From an uncultured Muribaculaceae bacterium (GTDB lineage: Bacteria > Bacteroidota > Bacteroidia > Bacteroidales > Muribaculaceae): 15,155 nt of DNA. The stretch lies in contig CAJTYH010000051.1 in assembly GCA_910583675.1 (NCBI GenBank), forward strand, positions 1 to 15,155, in the 5' to 3' direction. Positions within the stretch are counted from its first letter, which is position 1. Each line of letters starts with the position of its first letter. Below are positions 6,531-14,052 of the stretch, piece after piece. Below the pieces are notes generated by a model. That model searched no databases. It had not been told where the DNA came from and saw only the letters and a list, made by a program, of their open reading frames with translations. The translations under genes and the position numbers were made by a program.

Positions 6531-6548
6531 ATAGGTTTGACCTATTTT
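6531..6548 (+). terminator. Weak terminator-like hairpin after DUF4924
   Basis: ATAGGT (6531-6536) pairs with ACCTAT (6540-6545) around a 3-nt loop and runs into TTTT. The stem is only 6 bp and mostly A/T, so it may be inefficient. Confidence 0.35.
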
Positions 6549-6658
6549 GTAACCAAGAGAATAGAAGCAATGTCGCTATCCAAGCCCCTCCAACCATCCC
6601 ACACTTGAAATGTGGCAACTCGGCGCATTTGCATATAACTGGTTTCTGAAAAAATTAC

Positions 6659-6666
6659 TACCTTTG
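6659..6666 (+). promoter_or_regulatory. -7 box of rfbD-prfC
   Basis: TACCTTTG matches TAnnTTTG exactly. Transcription would start near 6673, leaving about 72 nt before the rfbD ATG. A TTTG at 6628-6631 is 27 nt upstream, too far for a normal -33 box. Confidence 0.55.
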
Positions 6667-6744
6667 TGCCCTTGAAAACAAATGGTCTAAGAAGTCGCAT
6701 ACTAACTGCATCGACAGCCTGACCTCATTACCGAATTAGCGAGC

Positions 6745-7614
6745 ATGAAAATTTTAGTCACTGGAGCTAATGGACAACTTGGAAATGAATTGCGCCTGCA
6801 ACTTGACAAGGAATTTCCTGGTTCTGCCATTTATACAGACATTGAGGAACTTGATTTGACCGATCCCAAAGCAGTTGAAGCATTTATAGTCAACAACGAC
6901 GTGACCCACATCGTTAATTGCGCGGCATACAACGCCGTAGATCGGGCAGAGGAAGAGAAAATGCTTTCTGCACGCATAAATAATGATGCAGTCAAAAATC
7001 TTGCATTGGCAGCAGATGCCAACGGAGCCAAGATCATACATATTTCCACCGATTATGTTTTCGATGGTACAAACCATAGGCCCTATCGGGAATCCGACAA
7101 GGTTAATCCTATCTCACAATACGGCACCACCAAGCGCAAGGGTGAAACTTCCCTTCTCGCACTTGCGCCGGAAGCTATCATAATCCGCACTGCATGGTTG
7201 TATTCCTCTTTCGGACACAATTTTTTGAAAACAATGCTTGCGAAGGCAGATACGTCGCAAGACATAAAGGTCGTATGCGATCAGATCGGCACTCCGACAT
7301 ATGCGCGCGATCTTGCCAATGCAATTGTGAAAGTAATCCAAAGCCACCAATGGGTTCCGGGAATATATCATTTCACCAATGAGGGGGCTGCCTCATGGTA
7401 TGATTTTGCCAAAGCGATATTCCGAATAGCTGGTATAAATAAAAACGTTCTGCCGATCCCCACCGAGGACTACCCTACTGCCGCAAAGCGGCCAAGCTAT
7501 AGCATACTTGACCGCTCACGCATCAAAGCCACATATGGGGTAGAGATACCACATTGGGAAGAAAGCCTTTCTGATTGTATTCGATTGATGAAACAGAATG
7601 GCAAAATAAAGTAA
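6745..7614 (+). CDS. rfbD: dTDP-4-dehydrorhamnose reductase
   Basis: RmlD/RfbD, 289 residues, an NAD(P)H-dependent short-chain dehydrogenase that makes the last step to dTDP-L-rhamnose, a sugar donor for surface polysaccharide. The Rossmann loop TGANGQLG is at 6-13. The NCAAY motif (58-62) with the following AVDRAEEE is typical. Catalytic residues are Thr102 in STDYVFDG (101-108), Tyr126 and Lys130 in the YxxxK motif YGTTK. The C-terminal IPTEDYPTAAKRPSYSILDRSR block is also diagnostic. The usual partners rmlA, rmlB and rmlC are not in the window, so this copy stands apart from the rest of its pathway here. The prfC reading frame begins before the rfbD stop, and both share the promoter at 6659. 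Confidence 0.95.
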   Translation: MKILVTGANGQLGNELRLQLDKEFPGSAIYTDIEELDLTDPKAVEAFIVNNDVTHIVNCAAYNAVDRAEEEKMLSARINNDAVKNLALAADANGAKIIHISTDYVFDGTNHRPYRESDKVNPISQYGTTKRKGETSLLALAPEAIIIRTAWLYSSFGHNFLKTMLAKADTSQDIKVVCDQIGTPTYARDLANAIVKVIQSHQWVPGIYHFTNEGAASWYDFAKAIFRIAGINKNVLPIPTEDYPTAAKRPSYSILDRSRIKATYGVEIPHWEESLSDCIRLMKQNGKIK

Positions 7615-7667
7615 CCGATACCGTTGTCCAAAAACTAACTCATCAACAAACCTACAATTTTATCACA

Positions 7668-9248
7668 TTGGCGACACTTAACGAAGAAATACAGCGTAGA
7701 CGCACTTTTGCCATCATATCTCATCCCGACGCAGGAAAGACTACCCTTACCGAGAAATTGCTTCTTTTTGGAGGAGCTATACATATTGCCGGAGCCGTAA
7801 AATCCAACAAGATTAAGAAGACGGCAACTTCCGACTGGATGGAAATAGAGAAGCAGCGTGGCATCTCGGTTGCAACGTCTGTAATGGGATTCAATTATGG
7901 AGATTACAAGATCAACATACTTGACACCCCGGGCCACCAGGACTTTGCTGAAGACACGTACAGAACTCTTACTGCCGTGGACTCCGTCATAATCGTTGTC
8001 GATGTAGCAAAGGGCGTTGAGATGCAGACACGCAAACTAATGGAAGTCTGCCGAATGCGCAATACCCCGGTTATAATATTTGTAAACAAGCTTGACCGCG
8101 AAGGACGGGATCCCTTTGACATTCTTGACGAGCTTGAAAGCGAATTGAAAATTTCTGTTCGCCCCCTATCATGGCCGATCAATATCGGCGAACGCTTCAA
8201 GGGTGTCTATAACATTTATGAGAACACTCTTGATCTGTTTCAACCGGACAAACAAAAAGTAACCGAACGCATCGAAATAGCTGACATCAACGATCCACGG
8301 ATAGACGAGATGGTTGGAGAAAGAGATGCCGCCAAACTACGTGAAGATCTTGAGCTTATAGACGGAGTTTATCCCGAATTTGAAGTTGAGCCATACCTTG
8401 ACGGCAAACTCGCACCAGTCTTCTTCGGTTCTGCGCTAAACACCTTTGGAGTAAAGGAACTGCTTGACTGTTTCGTAAAGATCGCCCCCTCGCCAAAACC
8501 AGTAATTGCAGAAGAACGCCAGATCAATCCTGATGAAAACGATTTTTCAGGATTTGTCTTCAAGATACATGCAAACATGGATCCCAACCACCGTTCATGT
8601 ATCGCCTTTGTTAAAGTCTGCTCCGGGAAATTTGAGCGCAATGCCAACTATCGGCACATCCGCTCCGGGAAAACAATGAGATTTGCCGCTCCTACAGCTT
8701 TCATGGCTCAGAAAAAAAGCATCGTGGATGAAGCATATCCGGGCGATATAGTGGGCATACCGGACACCGGCAACTTCAAGATTGGCGATACCTTGACAGC
8801 CGGGGAAACCATCCATTTTAAAGGACTTCCATCCTTCTCACCGGAAATGTTCAAATATATCGAAAACACCGATCCTATGAAGGCCAAACAACTTGACAAG
8901 GGTTTGCGCCAACTTATGGACGAAGGCGTAGCCCAATTGTTCACCAACCAATTCAACGGACGAAAGATCGTAGGAACAGTCGGGCAGCTGCAATTCGAAG
9001 TTATACAATACCGTCTCCTGCATGAGTACGGGGCGCAATGTCGTTGGGAACCCGTTTCCCTATACAAGGCTTGCTGGATTGAAAGCGATGACCCCAAAGC
9101 GCTTGAATCATTCAAGAAACGTAAACACCAGTTTATGGCCACGGACACGCAAGGACGCGATGTATTCCTGGCAGATTCAAACTATGTACTCCAGATGGCA
9201 CGTACCGATTTTCCAAAGATCACATTCCATTTCTCCAGCGAGTTCTGA
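7668..9248 (+). CDS. prfC: Peptide chain release factor 3
   Basis: RF3, a translational GTPase that recycles RF1/RF2 from the ribosome after peptide release. In 526-residue numbering: G1 SHPDAGKTT at 18-26, TSDWMEIEKQRGISV (about 54-68, the RF3 form of the G2 region), G3 DTPGH at 86-90, and G4 NKLD at 140-143. EF-Tu-like domain II and the RF3 C-terminal domain follow (GTVGQLQFEVIQYRL and AQCRWEPVS). The only upstream ATG, at 7575, would overlap rfbD by 40 nt and add 31 residues unlike the family. The TTG at 7668 gives MATLNEEIQRRRTFAIISHPD, the expected beginning and normal length, so I prefer it. The TTG start lies 53 nt after the rfbD stop. A strong terminator follows at 9268-9311. Confidence 0.94.
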   Translation: MATLNEEIQRRRTFAIISHPDAGKTTLTEKLLLFGGAIHIAGAVKSNKIKKTATSDWMEIEKQRGISVATSVMGFNYGDYKINILDTPGHQDFAEDTYRTLTAVDSVIIVVDVAKGVEMQTRKLMEVCRMRNTPVIIFVNKLDREGRDPFDILDELESELKISVRPLSWPINIGERFKGVYNIYENTLDLFQPDKQKVTERIEIADINDPRIDEMVGERDAAKLREDLELIDGVYPEFEVEPYLDGKLAPVFFGSALNTFGVKELLDCFVKIAPSPKPVIAEERQINPDENDFSGFVFKIHANMDPNHRSCIAFVKVCSGKFERNANYRHIRSGKTMRFAAPTAFMAQKKSIVDEAYPGDIVGIPDTGNFKIGDTLTAGETIHFKGLPSFSPEMFKYIENTDPMKAKQLDKGLRQLMDEGVAQLFTNQFNGRKIVGTVGQLQFEVIQYRLLHEYGAQCRWEPVSLYKACWIESDDPKALESFKKRKHQFMATDTQGRDVFLADSNYVLQMARTDFPKITFHFSSEF

Positions 9249-9267
9249 CAACACGAATTATCCTATC

Positions 9268-9311
9268 AACCGGCAGCAAGCCCTAATATGGGTTTGCTGC
9301 CGGTTCTTTTC
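9268..9311. terminator. Rho-independent terminator after prfC
   Basis: AACCGGCAGCAA (9268-9279) pairs perfectly with TTGCTGCCGGTT (9294-9305). The stem continues inward through one G-U pair and three C-G pairs to a 6-nt loop, and a T-rich CTTTTC follows. It lies between convergent genes and may serve both, but the T-tract favours plus-strand transcripts. Confidence 0.88.
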
Positions 9312-9321
9312 ATACTTACAC

Positions 9322-11685
9322 TTAAAAAGTTAAATGCAACGCGACTCTCAGACCTGAACGATCCGTGCATGGCACATTCTTATAGGTCAGACGCCATACA
9401 TAATCTATCCTCAAACAACGGAACACATTGTCCAGACCGGCACTGATCTCCATGTATGGAGTTCCGTTCATAGATGATATCGTATTCGCTTCTTCGGGAA
9501 ACCTAAGAAGCCATCCACCGCTTGCCATATCCGGATTATTCTCTGACTTGAGACCACCTAACCATCCTCTGAATCCTATTACCTCTCGAAGTTTCAATTT
9601 CTTTACGAATGGTATATTATTGAATATAAGACCATTCGCCCAATAGGTCACGAACCACGACACATATCTGTCACCCATAAACTCAAGTGGACTAAGCAGA
9701 GAGAAACTCTCGCGCTGAATCGTATAAGACATATTTGCATTTGGATACATCAGATTCGGAAAAGATGTTCGTCCCCACACATATCCTCCTTTTAACATCA
9801 CATCCGCATATCCGAACGCAGAAAACCAAAATCTTTTCTGCAAGCTCAATTCTGTCCGGTTCACTCCCCAAGGAGCACCGAACACCCCCTTGGGCACATA
9901 TTCATGCGACAATATGATTTCCGGGGCATCCCGATTTATAGGTATTCGATCCGACTTTGTTTGAATGAACTTCTCACCCGGCGAAAATCTGACCTTCAAT
10001 CGTAAAGAAAGCTGATTGTAATGTCCCGTTTCATGACCATCCGTAAAGACAAACTTCAGGAATGGGCCATTATCCATCCCTATGGCATTTCCTTCCATAA
10101 GGAAAGAAAAATGATTTTGCAATTCAAGATTATATGCAATCCGGCTTTCACGCTTATATCCTATGAGATGATTGCTTCCACGTTTGAGCGACAGGAACAT
10201 GTTATCAGCATTCGTAAACATGTAACTTTGTCCAAGTTGGTCTATGTCATATTTCTCGCCTACGACGATGGAATGAATCGGAAATTCCCGCGAATGGTAT
10301 TTTTTATCATGAAACGAGTACTCTATTTCAGCATTGTATTTCCATTTCCTGTCCTTGAAGCCATATGCCACATACCCCCTCCCGAACAATCTTGGGCTCA
10401 GATTGGCCGTAGTCAGACCTCCCGCTCTCAATCTCAACCCCTCTATGGAATTACCGCTTATAAACGTATTTAATGGCCCTATATCAAATTTGGAATCCGT
10501 TTTTGCAGTGGAGACATACCCCTTCACAAAAATTCTCAACGCCATTTCGCCGTACTTGTATACAGGTACATCCCTAAGTCGTTGCATCAACAATGGAATA
10601 CGTCCCTCGTTATATCCACCCTTCACTTGCCGCTTCTGTTCCCAAAAATCATCAGCACGTTCATAAGCATCATCAGCAACAAACTCATCACCAAGCCGAT
10701 CGTACAGTTCGGCATTAGGCGATGATTGAAAGGAATGATTGCCATATGATGTGGTACGCCTCACATAAATTTCAGGCATTCCATTCATGAGGCTGAAATC
10801 AATGTTCATATCATCCAGGGTCTTCAGGCGCGACCCGTCTGAAGACTTCTCATATGTCTGATTAATGCGCAGTCTATCTACAAAATTAAGATTAACAGTG
10901 GGAGATACACCCATATCCACCTTCCTTACAAACATAGTAGTATCCCCTGCTTCCACGTATATCCTTCCAAGGAAACCAAAGGTCGCAGGATTCCTGGGAG
11001 CGAAACTTAAAACTACGCATTTAACTCCGTCTACGACAGTAGTATCCGTAAGAAAGTACTTATAAAAGTCTGGGCCGATCCTTGAAAGCGGACTCACAAA
11101 CCTGTTTCTTAGGAGTGGTATGTCATCCTCATAAAGATCTATCTCCTTGAAAACATCCTCCATTATAGCTTGAACATTATCCAGATCGGCAAACTCATCT
11201 ATACCAGCACGCTTGAGCCCGCGTACATACTGCTTTTCCGAGTGCGGATCACGTCTATAAAGGATATCCGCCACTTTTTCCTTCACCGACAATGGAAGTA
11301 TAGGAAGCCCCGTCACATCGGACGTATCGGCATGCTCACGCAAAAAATCAAAACGCCCTCCGCCCGTTGAACTACTGTCGCCAACCTGAAAATTATTTAT
11401 CCCGAGCGACATACGTTCATATTTGCTGTAACCATAATATGGATGCCTCCGGGGATCATGCTTATCACGCGCACCCCTGATTTTGGTTACAAATTCTACG
11501 GCCGGATTGCCACGTTTTGTATAATGCTCTTTTGTACGACCCACTACGATCTCTTTTAAGACCACTCCATGCAGTGTGTCCGTTGGCTCAATTCCATCCG
11601 CCATATGAATTTCACTTCTGGCTCCAGGGCACATGCACAGCAGCAGTACACCGGCAATCATCCTCCTCAAATTGCATGGATGCAT
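9322..11685 (-). CDS. DUF5686 family outer-membrane beta-barrel protein
   Basis: A large exported protein of Bacteroidota, 787 residues from the start used. The N-terminus MHPCNLRRMIAGVLLLCMCPGARS is a signal peptide with likely signal peptidase I cleavage after Ser24 (Ala at -3); no lipobox is seen. LKEIVVGRTKEHYTKRGNPAVEFV (about 43-66) and RNRFVSPLSRIGPDFYKYFLTDT (about 193-215) match DUF5686. The last half has alternating aromatic/polar strands and ends in Phe (HLTF), as outer-membrane barrels do. Family members usually carry a CarboxypepD_reg-like domain after the signal peptide; here almost nothing precedes LKEIVV, so that domain seems absent. An ATG at 11739 would give 805 residues, but 11685 sits just behind a purine-rich GGGAGGGGGGAG and puts the signal peptide first. 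Role unknown; surface or envelope function is inferred. Confidence 0.88.
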   Translation of the reverse strand: MHPCNLRRMIAGVLLLCMCPGARSEIHMADGIEPTDTLHGVVLKEIVVGRTKEHYTKRGNPAVEFVTKIRGARDKHDPRRHPYYGYSKYERMSLGINNFQVGDSSSTGGGRFDFLREHADTSDVTGLPILPLSVKEKVADILYRRDPHSEKQYVRGLKRAGIDEFADLDNVQAIMEDVFKEIDLYEDDIPLLRNRFVSPLSRIGPDFYKYFLTDTTVVDGVKCVVLSFAPRNPATFGFLGRIYVEAGDTTMFVRKVDMGVSPTVNLNFVDRLRINQTYEKSSDGSRLKTLDDMNIDFSLMNGMPEIYVRRTTSYGNHSFQSSPNAELYDRLGDEFVADDAYERADDFWEQKRQVKGGYNEGRIPLLMQRLRDVPVYKYGEMALRIFVKGYVSTAKTDSKFDIGPLNTFISGNSIEGLRLRAGGLTTANLSPRLFGRGYVAYGFKDRKWKYNAEIEYSFHDKKYHSREFPIHSIVVGEKYDIDQLGQSYMFTNADNMFLSLKRGSNHLIGYKRESRIAYNLELQNHFSFLMEGNAIGMDNGPFLKFVFTDGHETGHYNQLSLRLKVRFSPGEKFIQTKSDRIPINRDAPEIILSHEYVPKGVFGAPWGVNRTELSLQKRFWFSAFGYADVMLKGGYVWGRTSFPNLMYPNANMSYTIQRESFSLLSPLEFMGDRYVSWFVTYWANGLIFNNIPFVKKLKLREVIGFRGWLGGLKSENNPDMASGGWLLRFPEEANTISSMNGTPYMEISAGLDNVFRCLRIDYVWRLTYKNVPCTDRSGLRVALHLTF

Positions 11686-11753
11686 ACCACTCCCCCCTCC
11701 CGAGCAAATTGAAATCCTGGCTTGACGGAATATCATCACATTAAAAAATTGCG

Positions 11754-11761
11754 TATCTTTG
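11754..11761 (+). promoter_or_regulatory. -7 box of the CYTH gene
   Basis: TATCTTTG, exact TAnnTTTG. Transcription would begin near 11768, about 35 nt before the ATG at 11803. It lies in the short divergent space with the DUF5686 gene, for which I see no equally good box. Confidence 0.65.
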
Positions 11762-11802
11762 TTTACTTTTAAATATCGGTTTTAAACTTGGAATATCCAC
11801 CT

Positions 11803-12246
11803 ATGGCAAGCGAAATAGAAAGAAAATTCTTAGTAACATCAAATTCATACCGCATGCATTGCACAGAAAGACAAGCCATCAAGCAAGGCTATCTTAGCCG
11901 GAATCCGGATGCGACCGTCAGGGTGCGGATTCTAAATGACAATGCATACCTTACCATAAAGGGACGCAACCATGGCATAGTGCGTGACGAATGGGAATAT
12001 AAAATACCCTTTGAAGATGCACATGCCATGCTTGACAAATGCGCAGATGGGACAATTATAGAGAAAACTCGCTATATTGTTCCGAAAAATGGATTCATCT
12101 GGGAGATAGACGAATTTCATGGAACGCATGAAGGACTGGTGGTTGCCGAAATAGAACTCCCGGATGCGTCCACCCGTTTCGAGCTGCCAGACTTCATCGG
12201 AAGAGAGGTCTCCGGTGATCCGGCATATTATAATTCCAATCTTTGA
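11803..12246 (+). CDS. CYTH domain protein, probable inorganic triphosphatase
   Basis: A 147-residue single-domain member of the CYTH/TTM (triphosphate tunnel metalloenzyme) superfamily. The signature ExExK is E4-I-E6-R-K8. Charged residues that line the triphosphate tunnel follow on alternating strands: RVR (40-42), Lys53 in TIKG, Arg61, EKTRY (87-91), E101 and D103 in WEIDEF, and EIEL (116-119). Short bacterial relatives characterised so far hydrolyse inorganic triphosphate with a divalent metal; class IV adenylate cyclase and thiamine triphosphatase share the fold, so the true substrate is not certain. The ATG at 11788 adds MEYPP, but 11803 gives the normal MASEIERKFLV start and a better leader from the box at 11754. 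It converges on rlmD with 31 nt between stops and no clear terminator. Confidence 0.88.
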   Translation: MASEIERKFLVTSNSYRMHCTERQAIKQGYLSRNPDATVRVRILNDNAYLTIKGRNHGIVRDEWEYKIPFEDAHAMLDKCADGTIIEKTRYIVPKNGFIWEIDEFHGTHEGLVVAEIELPDASTRFELPDFIGREVSGDPAYYNSNL

Positions 12247-12277
12247 TTACCCTTCCTGTCTTACCCAAATAAAGTTG

Positions 12278-13690
12278 TCACCCCTTTAGTTCCAGAAGTA
12301 CCACATTCTCCACATGATGTGTATGCGGGAACATATCCACCGGCTGCACGGCCTTTACTGCATATTTTGCATCAAGCAACGCTATGTCGCGAGCCTGGGT
12401 AGCCGGATTGCAACTTACATATACTATTCGGTCTGGGGCTGAATTCAATATTACATCTACAACATCCTGATGCATACCGGCGCGAGGAGGATCCACGATC
12501 ATTACATCAGGACGGCCATGCTCGTCTATAAACGCACTTGTAAGCACATCCTTCATGTCACCAGCGAAAAACTGCGTGTTTTCGATCCCATTGACGGCTG
12601 AATTGATCTTTGCATCCTCTATGGCATCAGACACATATTCTATACCTATGACCTTACGGGCATTGCGAGCCACGAAATTGGCGATCGTCCCGGTTCCGGT
12701 ATAAAGATCATACACCAGTTCGTTGCCACTCAAAGCGGCAAAATCACGCGCCACTTTGTATAGCTCATAGGCTTGCACGGAATTGGTCTGATAAAACGAT
12801 TTCGGCCCGATCCGGAAACGGAGTCCTTCCATCTCCTCCTCCACATACTCGCGACCGGAATGAAGCCTCACCTCAAGGTCGCCGATCGTATCATTCGCCT
12901 TGCAGTTCACTACATACATCAACGACGTGATCTGAGGAAATTCCGAACGCACCGCATCAAGCAATTTATCAATTGCCTCAGTATTGTCCTCCCCCACAGA
13001 CAATACGACCATTATTTCACCGGTATGCAACGTTCGGATCATCAACGTTCGCAAGAAACCTTGTTGGGAACGAAGATCATAGAATGACAAGCCATTTTCA
13101 ATGCCATATTGCTTTATGAACAATCTTATCTTATCCCCGATACTATTTTGCAAATGACAGTTTTCTATATCCAGAACCTTGTCAAATGCGCCGGGGATAT
13201 GAAAACCGGCACCATTTCTATCTGAAACCACTTCACCGCTTCTCATCTGTTCCCAAGTCAGCCATCTCTTGTTGGAAAAAGTGTATTCCATCTTGTTACG
13301 GTACTCCCAGATGTTTTTTGAACCGAGGATCGGCGATATAGACGGGAGATCCACTTTCGCAATGCGTTCAAGGGCATCCGTAACTTGGCGCTGCTTGTTT
13401 TCCAACTGGAATTCATATGGCAGATGTTGCCAACGGCATCCACCACATGTCCCGAAATGAATGCACCGAGGGGCGCAACGCAATTCCGACGGACGGATCA
13501 TGCGTTCTATATGCCCTTCGGCATAGCTCCTTTTTTTGCGGTCGACCTTTATATCCGCGACATCGCCAGGAGCGCCATAAGGCACAAATATCACGAAATC
13601 GTCAACACGGGCTATGGCATTTCCTTCTGCTGCAACTCCCGTTATTTCAACCTCCTCATATAGAGGCAATTCTTTCTTTTTTCTTGCCAT
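12278..13690 (-). CDS. rlmD: 23S rRNA (uracil-1939-C5)-methyltransferase RlmD
   Basis: SAM-dependent rRNA m5U methyltransferase of the RumA/RlmD group, 470 residues from the start used. A TRAM RNA-binding domain is at about 9-65 (EEVEITGVAAEGNAIARVDDFVIFVPYGAPGD). Cysteines 76, 82 and 85 (CX5CX2C) with Cys178 match the 4Fe-4S cluster ligands; Cys72 is an extra one. The catalytic half carries FYQTN (about 300-304), LYTGTGTIA (329-337), DPPRAGM (400-406), the nucleophile Cys427 in VSCNP, and the base Glu461 in HHVENV. Some family members modify U747 or other sites, so the exact uridine is inferred. The upstream ATG at 13744 is on or beside the predicted transcription start set by the -7 box at 13752-13759, so MARKKK at 13690 is the better start. 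Confidence 0.92.
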   Translation of the reverse strand: MARKKKELPLYEEVEITGVAAEGNAIARVDDFVIFVPYGAPGDVADIKVDRKKRSYAEGHIERMIRPSELRCAPRCIHFGTCGGCRWQHLPYEFQLENKQRQVTDALERIAKVDLPSISPILGSKNIWEYRNKMEYTFSNKRWLTWEQMRSGEVVSDRNGAGFHIPGAFDKVLDIENCHLQNSIGDKIRLFIKQYGIENGLSFYDLRSQQGFLRTLMIRTLHTGEIMVVLSVGEDNTEAIDKLLDAVRSEFPQITSLMYVVNCKANDTIGDLEVRLHSGREYVEEEMEGLRFRIGPKSFYQTNSVQAYELYKVARDFAALSGNELVYDLYTGTGTIANFVARNARKVIGIEYVSDAIEDAKINSAVNGIENTQFFAGDMKDVLTSAFIDEHGRPDVMIVDPPRAGMHQDVVDVILNSAPDRIVYVSCNPATQARDIALLDAKYAVKAVQPVDMFPHTHHVENVVLLELKG

Positions 13691-13751
13691 ATATCGCAAA
13701 TTATTACCACCCCTCTCCGTTAGCCAAGGACTATCATAAGTCATGGAACTG

Positions 13752-13759
13752 CAAAGTTA
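13752..13759 (-). promoter_or_regulatory. -7 box of rlmD
   Basis: The minus strand reads TAACTTTG followed by GC, exact TAnnTTTG. Transcription near 13745-13747 leaves about 55 nt before the ATG at 13690 and rules against the ATG at 13744 unless the mRNA is leaderless. The -33 region has TTTT rather than TTTG. Confidence 0.65.
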
Positions 13760-13864
13760 GTTAAATCCCGTTTAAAACACATCCATTTTAACCATAAAAG
13801 GAAAAATTAACTGAACGATGCCTTTTTTTATCGCCCCTCATATGTTTTTCCAAACTAAATGTTG

Positions 13865-13872
13865 TAACTTTG
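13865..13872 (+). promoter_or_regulatory. -7 box of ppdK
   Basis: TAACTTTG followed by GC, the same octamer as the divergent rlmD box about 105 nt away. The -33 region is TATGTTTTT (13841-13849), no exact TTTG. Expected transcription start is near 13879. Confidence 0.65.
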
Positions 13873-14052
13873 CAGTATATGGGACAATTCATAGTACCCT
13901 AATAATCTCGAAATTATATAGGCCTGCTATGACCATGTTCACGCCATGAATTGCAACGACATATACCATACTTAATCCCAAAGATTAAGGCCAACGACAA
14001 GATATCAATATTATATTATAAATAGTAACTAAATCAAAACTATTAAACCCAA
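13873..14052 (+). promoter_or_regulatory. Long structured 5' leader of ppdK
   Basis: About 170 nt separate the predicted transcription start from the ppdK ATG, much more than for other genes here. Two simple hairpins are visible: CTTAATC (13971-13977) with GATTAAG (13983-13989), and AATAGT (14021-14026) with ACTATT (14039-14044), the latter ending just before the start codon. No known riboswitch consensus is recognised. The gene-free stretch 13691-14052 holds this leader and the two divergent -7 boxes, nothing else that I can see. Confidence 0.4.

Noticed and set aside
6599..6615. CCACA/TGTGG inverted repeat upstream of rfbD
   Set aside because: Only 5 bp with a 7-nt loop and no T-run; expected by chance in intergenic DNA.
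10021..10473. 150-codon plus-strand ORF inside the DUF5686 gene
   Set aside because: It is antisense to a continuous barrel-coding frame, with no domain pattern or start signals.
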